Below, in pieces: positions 1 to 7,645 of a stretch of 64,000 nt of DNA. The position numbers were made by a program, and so were the translations under genes. Each line of letters opens with the position of its first letter. Position 1 is the stretch's first letter. The stretch is from JABGQS01 sp963666505 (lineage in GTDB: Bacteria; Bacillota; Clostridia; Christensenellales; SZUA-584). The notes under the pieces are model-generated. The model saw nothing but the letters and a program-made list of their open reading frames with translations, ran no database searches and was not told where the DNA came from. The DNA lies in contig CAXXXL010000003.1 in assembly GCA_963666505.2 (NCBI GenBank), positions 558,001-622,000 of the forward strand. The letters run 5' to 3'.

Positions 1-30
1 CGTACTGTCGTACAGGATGAGGACGAATGA
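1..30 (+). CDS. C-terminal end of an upstream gene (partial)
   Basis: Frame 1 is open from the window edge and ends with a TGA at 28-30, giving ten codons whose tail is acidic (DEDE). The stop overlaps the ATG of the next gene as ATGA, the usual sign of translational coupling. Nothing can be said about the product, and the assignment rests only on the overlap. Confidence 0.35.
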   Translation, partial: RTVVQDEDE

Positions 31-416
31 AGAAATTTAGCATAGACACATCAAAACGTAGCGACATGGTGAACATTACCGGTCAGGTGCAAAGATGCGT
101 TGATGACATAGGTATAAAGAGCGGCGTTGTGCATGTGTTCATACCGCATACTACCGCAGGGGTCTCAATAAACGAGAACGCAGACCCCGATGTTACAAGG
201 GACGTTATGTATGCGCTGGAGCGTGCTGTGCCAAACGAAGGATTTGATCATTTTGAGGGCAACTCTGATGCGCACACCAAAGCGCAGCTTACCGGCTTTA
301 GCGTGACTGTGATCGTTGAAGAAGGCAGGCTGGTGCTGGGTACGTGGCAGGGCATATATTTCTGCGAATTTGACGGACCGAGAAGGCGTCAGGTTTTTGT
401 GCAGTGCACAAGCTGA
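27..416 (+). CDS. YjbQ family protein (UPF0047)
   Basis: A 129-residue protein matching the YjbQ/UPF0047 family in length and in its three conserved blocks: FIPHTTAGVSINE near residue 40, the NSDAHTKAQL block near residue 80, and LGTWQGIYFCEFDGPRR near the C-terminus. Members are small trimeric cytosolic proteins. Some replace ThiE weakly in vitro and are labelled secondary thiamine-phosphate synthase, but the true role is unclear. A GAGGA ribosome binding site precedes the ATG, which overlaps the stop of the upstream frame. Confidence 0.85.
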   Translation: MKKFSIDTSKRSDMVNITGQVQRCVDDIGIKSGVVHVFIPHTTAGVSINENADPDVTRDVMYALERAVPNEGFDHFEGNSDAHTKAQLTGFSVTVIVEEGRLVLGTWQGIYFCEFDGPRRRQVFVQCTS

Positions 417-479
417 AATGATGTTGAATATTAAAGATTATATATAGTGCATTTGAGGCACGGGACTGGAAGGAGAAAC

Positions 480-1997
480 ATGGTTACAAGAAAGAGCAGA
501 CAGATTAAGCTGATGAAAATGCTTTTTTGGACGCTGGGGGTGCTGGTAGTGGCCCTTATTGCAGTTCTAATAATAAACTTTACAACAAAGGGACAGGATA
601 CTTCTCAGCAGGATCTTGAACAACTTTATGAAACGGCTGAATATGTTCCGGGCGTTTCTATCGGCGGAGTAGACGTTTCCGGGATGATGTATGAGGAAGC
701 AAGCACAATACCGGAGCTTCTAACAATGGCCGGGTCTGCAACAGATGGTGTAGAGATAATAATAGACGTTAACGGAACACAGTATACATACAGCCCGGAA
801 GAGCTGGGTATAACTTCGAACTATTCGCAGGTGCTGGAGCAGGCAATGCGGTATGGCAACGAAGGTTCTGGCTCGAAGATTAGGGAAGAAAGAGCGACAG
901 CAAAAGAGGAAGGCACTGATTTTCCTATAGGACTGTATGTTGATGAAGAGATAGTCAAAGACAAGATAGTCGAGTTAAAAGCGGACATCGACGTGCTGCC
1001 TCAAGACGCTTCACTGGATATTGCGGACGATGTTTTAGGACCTGAGAGGTTCACATATATAAGCGAAGTCAAGGGAGTGGACGTTGATGCCGGACAGCTT
1101 GCAAAGCTTTTAAAAAGAAACGTAGAAGAAGGCAGTTATGGGCCCATCGAAGCGCCAGTTATAATAACAAATCCGACGATAAACGTTGCAACGCTTAAAG
1201 CAAACACACAGCTTATAGGCTCCTATTATTCGCTGTTCGATTCACCGACGCTTTCGAAAGAAGGAAGGGTGAACAATATAAAGATACTTTCTGATATTGT
1301 AAACGGTACTGTGATCAAACCGGGAGAAGCCTGGTCTATAAACGAAGTGGCAGGGCCGAGGAACGAACAGACTGCTCAAACTGTGGGCTGGACTTCTGCA
1401 CCTGGAATAAGCAACGGCAGATATGAAGACCAGATAGGCGGAGGAGTTTGTCAGGTTTCAAGTTCTGTCTATAACGCTGCTATACTTGCAGAGCTCACAA
1501 TAGTTCAGCGAAAGGCGCACAGCTGGCCGTCGGGGTATATTGAAAAGGGAATGGATGCCACGATAAGCACAGGAGGCCCGGACCTTGTTCTTGCCAATCC
1601 ATATAGTATGCCGATATACTTGGCTGTATACGTTGAAGAGGAAGAGTATAAAGTTACAGTGGAGGTATACGGACCTCCTCTGAAGCACGGCTATCAAGTG
1701 CAGTTTGTTACCAATCTTGTCAGGACTATACCTGCAGGCGAGCCGACGTATCATTTTGACTCTGAAACAGACCCGGAGGGCAACCCGATAGCCGAAGGAA
1801 AAACAGTTACATGGGTAAAGGAAAAGGACGGGCAGGTTTGGGAAGTTACCAAACAGTATGTAGATTCGGATGGAAACGTTGTAAGCTCTGAGCTCTTCTC
1901 GAGCAACCGGTATGACGCTTTCTCGGCGGTATATTATGTGAACGGGCCGGACCCCACTACCGTCGGGCCGACTCCGCTTCCAACAGACTCGCAGTAA
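480..1997 (+). CDS. VanW family envelope protein (copy 1)
   Basis: About 505 residues. The start at 480 is chosen because GGAAGGAGAAAC lies directly before it; an in-frame start at 447 has no such site. One transmembrane helix (about residues 15-35) follows a basic N-terminus, so the rest should be outside the membrane. The middle resembles the putative peptidoglycan-binding repeats that accompany VanW. The VanW block runs from about residue 280 to 400 and includes KPGEAWSINE and the GGGVCQVSSSVYNA motif. The tail is rich in Pro and Thr. VanW is named from vancomycin-resistance clusters, but its biochemical function is unknown and no van genes are nearby. The next gene is a paralogue. Confidence 0.85.
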   Translation: MVTRKSRQIKLMKMLFWTLGVLVVALIAVLIINFTTKGQDTSQQDLEQLYETAEYVPGVSIGGVDVSGMMYEEASTIPELLTMAGSATDGVEIIIDVNGTQYTYSPEELGITSNYSQVLEQAMRYGNEGSGSKIREERATAKEEGTDFPIGLYVDEEIVKDKIVELKADIDVLPQDASLDIADDVLGPERFTYISEVKGVDVDAGQLAKLLKRNVEEGSYGPIEAPVIITNPTINVATLKANTQLIGSYYSLFDSPTLSKEGRVNNIKILSDIVNGTVIKPGEAWSINEVAGPRNEQTAQTVGWTSAPGISNGRYEDQIGGGVCQVSSSVYNAAILAELTIVQRKAHSWPSGYIEKGMDATISTGGPDLVLANPYSMPIYLAVYVEEEEYKVTVEVYGPPLKHGYQVQFVTNLVRTIPAGEPTYHFDSETDPEGNPIAEGKTVTWVKEKDGQVWEVTKQYVDSDGNVVSSELFSSNRYDAFSAVYYVNGPDPTTVGPTPLPTDSQ

Positions 1998-2135
1998 TAA
2001 AGATATAAACAGGGAGTTTGGAAATATATACGGTACAGCTGCGTTTAAGGCTTAATATTTGCAAACGCCTTATATCTATTGTATTATATTACTTAACATT
2101 CAGTTAATTGTTTATCTATTGGAGGAAGACCGTTT

Positions 2136-3914
2136 ATGACCGATGAGGGCAATGCAGGCATGATGAAATCGGACGATATATATAAAAAAACCGGCAGCAG
2201 ATGGCAGAGGATATTCCTGATTGCCTCTGCCGCTGTTTTTGTTGCTGCACTTGGAGCCGGAGGCTGGTTTTTGATGGGAAACTCCGCTGTAAGCGAAGAT
2301 AGGATCGAGAGGATAATAGACTACGGAACAGTGCTTGAAGGAATCAGCATCGGCGGCGTGGACGTATCCGGAATGACGGGTCTTGAAGCAAGCCAGTCGA
2401 CTCAGAACCTTGGTGAAGACCTTCTGGCAGCTGCAAACTTTACGTTAGATATCGACGGTGAAACCGTGGAATATACCGCCGAAGACCTTGAGCTGTATAC
2501 CGACTATGAAGAAGTTTTCGCAGACGCTATGAGATATGGGCATACGGGGACTTTTGAGGAGAGAAAGCAGGCTGAAGAGACTGCAAAACTGAGCGGTATT
2601 GCTTTTCCGGTGAAGATTTATGCAGACGAAGAAAAAGTATCGGCTGTAATACTTAAGATGAAAAACGAAATCGACAGAGCAGCAGAAGACGCAAGCTTTG
2701 AATTTATGCCCTGGGGATATTTCGAAGACGGAACGGCTTACCAGCCGGACGTGGAAGAGATGATTACCACTCTTGCAAAGAAGGACGAATTCGTTTATCC
2801 GGAAGGGCTTGTTACCATCCCTGAAGAAGAGATGCCAAGTGAACTGAGGTATGAATATTATCAGGATGATTATGACTGGGAAGAACATTACGAAGAACAG
2901 TATACGCCCAAAGACGCCAATATTTCCAGATTCCTTTATTCGGGCGAATCCAAAGGCGTGAATATTGACCTTTCGGGCACGGTGCAGCTTGTGATGCAGG
3001 CTGTGCAGAACAGCAGCTTTGGTGTGCTGGAAGTGCCGGCGCAGATAACACATACTGAGAACACGATAGAAGAGATATTAGCGCAGACGCAGCTTATAGC
3101 TTCATGGACTTCGAGCTATCATGACCACTACAGCAGAAACAGGACCTATAACGTTGCTAAGATGTCTCATATAATATCCGGTGTCGTCATTCAGCCGGGG
3201 GAAACGTGGTCTATAAACGAAGAAGCTGGTGAGAGAAACAGGGCCAACGGCTGGAAGCAAGCAGCCGGAATAAGCGGCGGAGCGTTCACCCAGCAGTATG
3301 GCGGCGGCGTCTGCCAGATTTCAAGTACGCTTTATAATACTGCGCTTAGGGCGGGCCTGGACCATAAAGAAGACATCGACCATTCAAACCATACTATTAT
3401 TTCTGATTATATACCTATTGGACTGGATGCAACTATTAGCTCTAAAGGACCGGACCTTAAACTGACCAATCCGTATGACACACCGCTTTATATAGTTTCA
3501 TACATTAACGGCGAAGAAGAGAACGTTACGATAGAGATATATGGGACTCTGCCTGAAGTCGAAGGCTATGGACAGGTCATATTCGATTTTTCAAGCAGAA
3601 GATCTAGCACGGGTGCAGCACCGGACTATAATTATGTTTATAATGCAACAGTAACACCGGATGGCGAGCCTATTGCAGAGGGTGCATCGGTAAGATTTAT
3701 TAAGTCGAGACCGAAAACCACAGCAAAAGTATATAGGCATATACTGGATCTTGAAGGCAACGAACTTACCGAAAAAGAATATCTGTTTACTGCAACGTAT
3801 AAAGCTTATACAGGAGTGTACTATGTTAACGGGCCGGATCCGAATGCGCCATCACCGACACCGGTTCCGGGGCCTACTACCAGTCCGACAACGGCGCCAA
3901 CGACTGAACCATAG
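2136..3914 (+). CDS. VanW family envelope protein (copy 2)
   Basis: A 592-residue paralogue of the preceding gene. It has a basic N-terminus, a single membrane helix at about residues 25-48, the same GISIGGVDVSGM opening of the ectodomain, the VanW block with QPGETWSINEEAG and GGGVCQISSTLYNT, and the same YYVNGPDP end before a Pro/Thr tail. It differs by a Glu/Asp/Tyr-rich insertion at about residues 230-265. GGAGG lies 10 bases before the ATG. Two adjacent VanW proteins suggest duplication; the acidic insert may mean different partners. Function is unknown beyond a probable cell-wall role. Confidence 0.85.
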   Translation: MTDEGNAGMMKSDDIYKKTGSRWQRIFLIASAAVFVAALGAGGWFLMGNSAVSEDRIERIIDYGTVLEGISIGGVDVSGMTGLEASQSTQNLGEDLLAAANFTLDIDGETVEYTAEDLELYTDYEEVFADAMRYGHTGTFEERKQAEETAKLSGIAFPVKIYADEEKVSAVILKMKNEIDRAAEDASFEFMPWGYFEDGTAYQPDVEEMITTLAKKDEFVYPEGLVTIPEEEMPSELRYEYYQDDYDWEEHYEEQYTPKDANISRFLYSGESKGVNIDLSGTVQLVMQAVQNSSFGVLEVPAQITHTENTIEEILAQTQLIASWTSSYHDHYSRNRTYNVAKMSHIISGVVIQPGETWSINEEAGERNRANGWKQAAGISGGAFTQQYGGGVCQISSTLYNTALRAGLDHKEDIDHSNHTIISDYIPIGLDATISSKGPDLKLTNPYDTPLYIVSYINGEEENVTIEIYGTLPEVEGYGQVIFDFSSRRSSTGAAPDYNYVYNATVTPDGEPIAEGASVRFIKSRPKTTAKVYRHILDLEGNELTEKEYLFTATYKAYTGVYYVNGPDPNAPSPTPVPGPTTSPTTAPTTEP

Positions 3915-3969
3915 TATAAAAGGCGTATTCTGCCTATATATACGATAAATAAAGTATATATAAGCAGAG

Positions 3970-3998
3970 TTGACGGATGATTATTAAAGTGATAATAT
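3970..3998 (+). promoter_or_regulatory. Putative promoter of the zinc-ribbon gene
   Basis: TTGACG at 3970-3975 and TAATAT at 3993-3998 are separated by 17 bases. This gives a leader of roughly 145 bases containing a hairpin at about 4003-4032 with A/T-rich arms. Spacing and -35 are good, the -10 is imperfect. Confidence 0.45.
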
Positions 3999-4151
3999 GT
4001 TTTATACGTGAAAAATTATCCTTTTTACGTATATAAATACAATGGTCATACGAGAAACTGATGAATTATTCTTAAAACATACGGGATACCCCAACGTTAA
4101 AGAAGCCTCATCTCATCTTAAGAGCCATGGATTGTAAAAAAAGGAGAAAAA

Positions 4152-4430
4152 ATGTTTGAAGACAGAACACTGAAGTGTGCGGATTGCGGTTGCGACTTTA
4201 CTTTCACGACCTCTGAACAGGAATTTTATCAGGAAAAGGGTTTTGAAAACGATCCGAAGAGATGTCCGGATTGCCGTCAGTCAAGAAAGCGTCAGAGAAG
4301 GGCAGACCGTCCTATGTATGATGCTGTATGTGCTGAATGCGGCGCAGAGACTCAGGTGCCTTTCCAGCCAACAGGTGAGAGGCCGGTTTACTGCAACGAT
4401 TGCTTTAAAGCAAAGAGGGACCGTTACTAA
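4152..4430 (+). CDS. Small double zinc-ribbon protein
   Basis: A 92-residue basic protein with four CxxC pairs: CADC at residues 9-12, CPDC near 38, CAEC near 60 and CNDC near 78. They form two potential zinc ribbons joined by an Arg/Lys-rich linker. It resembles the family of probable zinc-ribbon proteins with a CxxC-x17-CxxC arrangement found in many Firmicutes and deltaproteobacteria, whose function is unknown; nucleic-acid binding is a guess from the fold and charge. AAAAAGGAGAAAA precedes the ATG. It stands alone between its own promoter and a strong terminator. Confidence 0.8.
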   Translation: MFEDRTLKCADCGCDFTFTTSEQEFYQEKGFENDPKRCPDCRQSRKRQRRADRPMYDAVCAECGAETQVPFQPTGERPVYCNDCFKAKRDRY

Positions 4431-4441
4431 AAACGACTACA

Positions 4442-4474
4442 AAAACACCCTGCCAAACGGCAGGGTGTTTTTTT
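4442..4474 (+). terminator. Rho-independent terminator of the zinc-ribbon gene
   Basis: An 11-bp stem (AACACCCTGCC with GGCAGGGTGTT, 4444-4469) with an AAAC loop runs into eight T residues. Confidence 0.9.
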
Positions 4475-4514
4475 GCTTACGCAGCGTGACGGGTCTTTTA
4501 CGAAAGCAAATGTG

Positions 4515-4546
4515 AAAAGAAAAGCGCTGTTTTAATTTACAGCGCT
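4515..4546 (-). terminator. Probable terminator of the amt-glnA operon
   Basis: An 8-bp stem AGCGCTGT/ACAGCGCT (4523-4546) with an A/T loop is followed on the minus strand by TTTCTTTT. It lies 125 bases after the glnA stop. Confidence 0.6.
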
Positions 4547-4583
4547 GCATTTCTAATTTGACTTCCTGTTGATTGGCTTAATC

Positions 4584-4611
4584 GTTTCGGGATGCCCGCA
4601 CATCCCGAAAC
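4584..4611. repeat. Perfect 11-bp inverted repeat downstream of glnA
   Basis: GTTTCGGGATG and CATCCCGAAAC flank a 6-base loop between convergent transcription units. There is no T-run on either side, so it is not a textbook terminator. It could protect an mRNA 3' end or help the weaker hairpin at 4523-4546. Confidence 0.55.
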
Positions 4612-4670
4612 AAAAAGCCAGACAAAGAAGTTTATCATTATTAAAAGGGGTTGTTACACCACTTTTAAAC

Positions 4671-6005
4671 TTAATATCTTGTAAGGTACTGGTCTATCTC
4701 CCAAGGATGGACCTCTGTTCTGTAGCTGTCCCACTCTCTTGTCTTGAACTCATAGTATACTTTGAAGATGTGCTCTCCAAGAGTTTCCTTAACGAGTGGA
4801 TCTGCTTTGAACTCCTGCAGTGCGTCATAAAGGCTGCCAGGCAGGCTGGATATGCCAAGCTCGTCCATCTGATCGCATGTCATTGCAAAAATGTTTTTGT
4901 TTACAGCCGGCGGCGGTGTAAGGTTATTCTTTATACCGTCAAGGCCTGCTGCAAGCATAAGGGCTATTGTAAGATATGGATTGGCAGTCGGGTCGGGACA
5001 TCTTACTTCTACCCTTGTGCCTGCGCCACGTGAAGCCGGTATACGGATGAGCGGGCTTCTGTTCTTGCCCGACCATGCGATATAGCACGGGGCTTCGTAA
5101 CCCGGAACGAGTCTCTTATAAGAGTTGACCGTCGGGTTTGATACAGCTGCGATAGCTTTCATGTGAGCCATTATTCCTGCGATGTAGTTATATGCTATGC
5201 TGGAAAGCTCAAGCTCGCCGCTCTTGTCATAGAAGGCATTGCCGTCTTTTGTGGACAGTGACTGGTTTGTATGCATTCCACTGCCGTTGATACCGAATAT
5301 CGGTTTTGGCATGAACGTTGCATACAGACCGTGCCTTGCTGCTATGCTCTTAACGACGATCTTGAATGTCATGATATTGTCTGCGACCGTCAGCGCATCA
5401 GCATATTTGAAGTCTATCTCGTGCTGTCCTTCCGCAACCTCGTGGTGACTTGCTTCGATCTCGAAGCCCATCTCCTCGAGAGTAAGGCACATGTCACGGC
5501 GTGCATCTTCGCCTTTGTCTATTGGAGCAAGGTCGAAATATCCGCCGTCGTCATGGGTAATCGTAGTCGGATTACCGCAGTCGTCAGTCTGGAACAGGAA
5601 GAATTCGCATTCCGGGCCCACATTCATAGTGTAACCCATATCTGCTGCTTCCTTCAACACTTTTTTCAGAATATTTCTCGGACAACCCATATATGGTTCT
5701 CCATCGGTTGTGTAAACGTCGCATATAAGTCTTGCAACTTTACCCTGCTGCGGTCTCCACGGATAAATCTCGAAAGTATCCGTATCGGGCTTGAGCAGCA
5801 TGTCGGATTCCTCAATACGTACAAAGCCGTCTATCGAACTTCCGTCAAACATCGCCCCGTTTTCCAGAACTCCGGGAAGCTGTCTTGCGGTTATTGCTAC
5901 GTTCTTGAGTATCCCGAATACATCGGTGAATTGCAGTCTTATAAACTGTACATCATTCTCCTCAACCATTTTGAGGACATCTTTGCTTGTGAACCTCTTC
6001 GCCAT
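4671..6005 (-). CDS. glnA: Glutamine synthetase, type I
   Basis: A 444-residue type I-alpha glutamine synthetase that makes glutamine from glutamate, ammonia and ATP. Visible hallmarks are FDGSSIDGFVRIEESDM near residue 55, the NGSGMHTNQS metal-binding block, WSGKNRSPLIRIPASR, and a C-terminus ending HPWEIDQYLTRY like the Bacillus feedback-inhibited enzyme. Arg63 corresponds to the Arg that mediates glutamine feedback in B. subtilis (from memory of that family). The NLYDLPP adenylylation site of the beta type is not seen. AAAAAGGAG precedes the start. It lies 54 bases behind amt on the same strand, so the two are probably cotranscribed and share the control in front of amt. Confidence 0.97.
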   Translation of the reverse strand: MAKRFTSKDVLKMVEENDVQFIRLQFTDVFGILKNVAITARQLPGVLENGAMFDGSSIDGFVRIEESDMLLKPDTDTFEIYPWRPQQGKVARLICDVYTTDGEPYMGCPRNILKKVLKEAADMGYTMNVGPECEFFLFQTDDCGNPTTITHDDGGYFDLAPIDKGEDARRDMCLTLEEMGFEIEASHHEVAEGQHEIDFKYADALTVADNIMTFKIVVKSIAARHGLYATFMPKPIFGINGSGMHTNQSLSTKDGNAFYDKSGELELSSIAYNYIAGIMAHMKAIAAVSNPTVNSYKRLVPGYEAPCYIAWSGKNRSPLIRIPASRGAGTRVEVRCPDPTANPYLTIALMLAAGLDGIKNNLTPPPAVNKNIFAMTCDQMDELGISSLPGSLYDALQEFKADPLVKETLGEHIFKVYYEFKTREWDSYRTEVHPWEIDQYLTRY

Positions 6006-6059
6006 TTTTAATTCTCCTTTTTAATAATACTTACATTAAAATGTATCTGTAATGCTCTT

Positions 6060-7274
6060 TTAGATATCGAGCATTCCCGTCGAGTTGTATGCCGACACCT
6101 TGTGTTCAGCACTGTCGAGGCCTTTGAGCTCTTCATGCCGATGGACACGAAGGCCTACAAAGCGCTTCATTAGAGAGAAGTATAAGTAACTTATCAGCAT
6201 AGCTGCACCTGCGCAGCTTATAACACCAAGAACCTGTACAGCAAGCAGACTTCCACCGCCATAAATTATACCATCATTGACGGCAAATAGTCCAACACAA
6301 ATCGTTCCAAATGCGCCGGTGATGCCGTGTACGGATATTGCGCCTACAGGATCGTCTATCTTCAGCTTGGTATCGAAGAGGTCTACTGCAAAGAGCATGA
6401 CCGCTCCGGATAAAACTCCTATTACTATTGCTGCCCACGGCTCTACGCTTGCGCAGCCGGCTGTTATTCCGACTAGGCCTGCAAGACATCCATTGAGTGT
6501 AAGGCCTACGTCCGAGTGCTTTTGCCTCAGAAAGCTTATCCCCATTGCACTAACAGCACCTGCGGCTCCTGCCAGTATGGTGTTGACAGCTACCAGTCCG
6601 ATATCTGCAGAAGCGTTAAGCCCACTGCCGCAGTTGAAACCGAACCATCCGAACCAGAGAAGAAGCACACCCAGAGCGCCGAGCGGGATGCTGTGGCCGG
6701 GGATTGTTTTGACAGTGCCCTTGTGCGGATATTTTCCCGTTCTTGCGCCGACCAGCTTTGCTCCTATCAGAGCCGAAAAACCGCCCACCGCATGTACGGC
6801 AGTCGAACCGGCATAATCCGAGAAGCCAAGCGACTGGAGCCATCCGCCGCCCCATATCCAGTGGCCCGTTACAGGATAGATGACCGTGCACATCACAAGG
6901 CAAAAGCCAAGGTATATGCCGAACTTCATACGCTCTGCGACTGCGCCCGAGACTATCGTAGCGCACGTTGCAGCAAAGACCGCCTGGAAGAACCAAAAAA
7001 CGTTCAGCGAAAGACCGTCTACGCCTGCACCCTGTATGCCTATAGATGGCATGCCAAGTATTCCGCCGAGACTTGTGCCGTACATCAGCGAATAGCCGAT
7101 GATGTAGTAGCACAGTGACCCAATTGCTATCGTCATGAAATTCTTCATAATGATATTGGCAGTGTTTTTAGATTGCGTCATTCCTGCTTCAACACATGCA
7201 AAACCAGCGTGCATTAGAAAAACCAATGCTGCGCATATAAGGATCCAAACGTTGTTTAGCGACAATGCTTCCAT
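6060..7274 (-). CDS. amt: Ammonium transporter
   Basis: A 404-residue Amt/MEP/Rh channel with about eleven hydrophobic segments. The first conserved pore histidine is in the GSTAVHAVGG segment near residue 160 and the second in GAISVHGITGAFG near residue 300. GHWIWGGGW is also typical. It imports ammonium across the plasma membrane for assimilation by the glutamine synthetase encoded directly downstream. No glnK (PII) gene is adjacent, which is unusual because amt and glnK are commonly paired. A GGAG site precedes the ATG. Its leader carries an ANTAR-type hairpin overlapping a terminator. Confidence 0.96.
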   Translation of the reverse strand: MEALSLNNVWILICAALVFLMHAGFACVEAGMTQSKNTANIIMKNFMTIAIGSLCYYIIGYSLMYGTSLGGILGMPSIGIQGAGVDGLSLNVFWFFQAVFAATCATIVSGAVAERMKFGIYLGFCLVMCTVIYPVTGHWIWGGGWLQSLGFSDYAGSTAVHAVGGFSALIGAKLVGARTGKYPHKGTVKTIPGHSIPLGALGVLLLWFGWFGFNCGSGLNASADIGLVAVNTILAGAAGAVSAMGISFLRQKHSDVGLTLNGCLAGLVGITAGCASVEPWAAIVIGVLSGAVMLFAVDLFDTKLKIDDPVGAISVHGITGAFGTICVGLFAVNDGIIYGGGSLLAVQVLGVISCAGAAMLISYLYFSLMKRFVGLRVHRHEELKGLDSAEHKVSAYNSTGMLDI

Positions 7275-7298
7275 ATATAATCTCCGTTATTTTAATAT

Positions 7299-7344
7299 AA
7301 AAAAGATGCCAAACACAGCGGTATTACGCCGTCCCTGACATCTT
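7299..7344 (-). promoter_or_regulatory. amt leader: ANTAR-type hairpin overlapping a terminator
   Basis: Read on the minus strand, AAGAUGUCA (7344-7336) can pair with UGGCAUCUU to form a 9-bp terminator stem followed by a U-run ending at 7299. The same region can instead form AUGUC-[AGGGAC]-GGCGU (7341-7326), a 5-bp stem closing a hexaloop with A at position 1 and G at position 4. That is the loop signature bound by ANTAR-domain antiterminators. The two structures share bases and exclude each other. I do not see a clear second (P1) hairpin, and no ANTAR regulator gene is in the window. Confidence 0.6.
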
Positions 7345-7365
7345 CGTCATCGTATTTATAGAGGT

Positions 7366-7394
7366 AAGATAACACATTTTAATATAGAGTGCAA
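7366..7394 (-). promoter_or_regulatory. Putative amt-glnA promoter
   Basis: TTGCAC (7394-7389) and TATCTT (7371-7366) are 17 bases apart on the minus strand. This would start the transcript about 15-20 bases before the ANTAR-type hairpin. Confidence 0.5.
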
Positions 7395-7582
7395 CAGTAA
7401 AATTGATGTTTTTGACGGAAATTTTATATTTTCCTGCAAAAAAACACGAAATTGAGTGAAAAACGGCAGAGTTTTACAAGTTTGGACAGCTGTTCTTGCG
7501 AAAAAGCCGATAGAATCCTGCCGATTATACGGGCTTGACGCCACGGAAATGAAGCAAAAATGCGGCTCGGGCGTATAAAAAT

Positions 7583-7613
7583 TTGCAGACAAAGACGCAA
7601 ATTGTGGTATAAT
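7583..7613 (+). promoter_or_regulatory. Promoter of the PBP2 gene
   Basis: A perfect TATAAT at 7608-7613 with an extended TGG just upstream, and TTGCAG at 7583-7588 (19-base spacer). The coding start follows 32 bases later. Confidence 0.6.
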
Positions 7614-7645
7614 AGAGCCGGTATGTGGAGAAAGGCTTTCTTTTT

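Noticed and set aside
480..3914. VanW genes as a vancomycin-resistance cluster
   Set aside because: No vanH, vanA/B, vanX or VanRS genes are present; VanW-domain proteins are common in Clostridia without resistance.
5271..6011. A 246-codon plus-strand open frame opposite glnA
   Set aside because: It is antisense to the glutamine synthetase gene and shows no domain.
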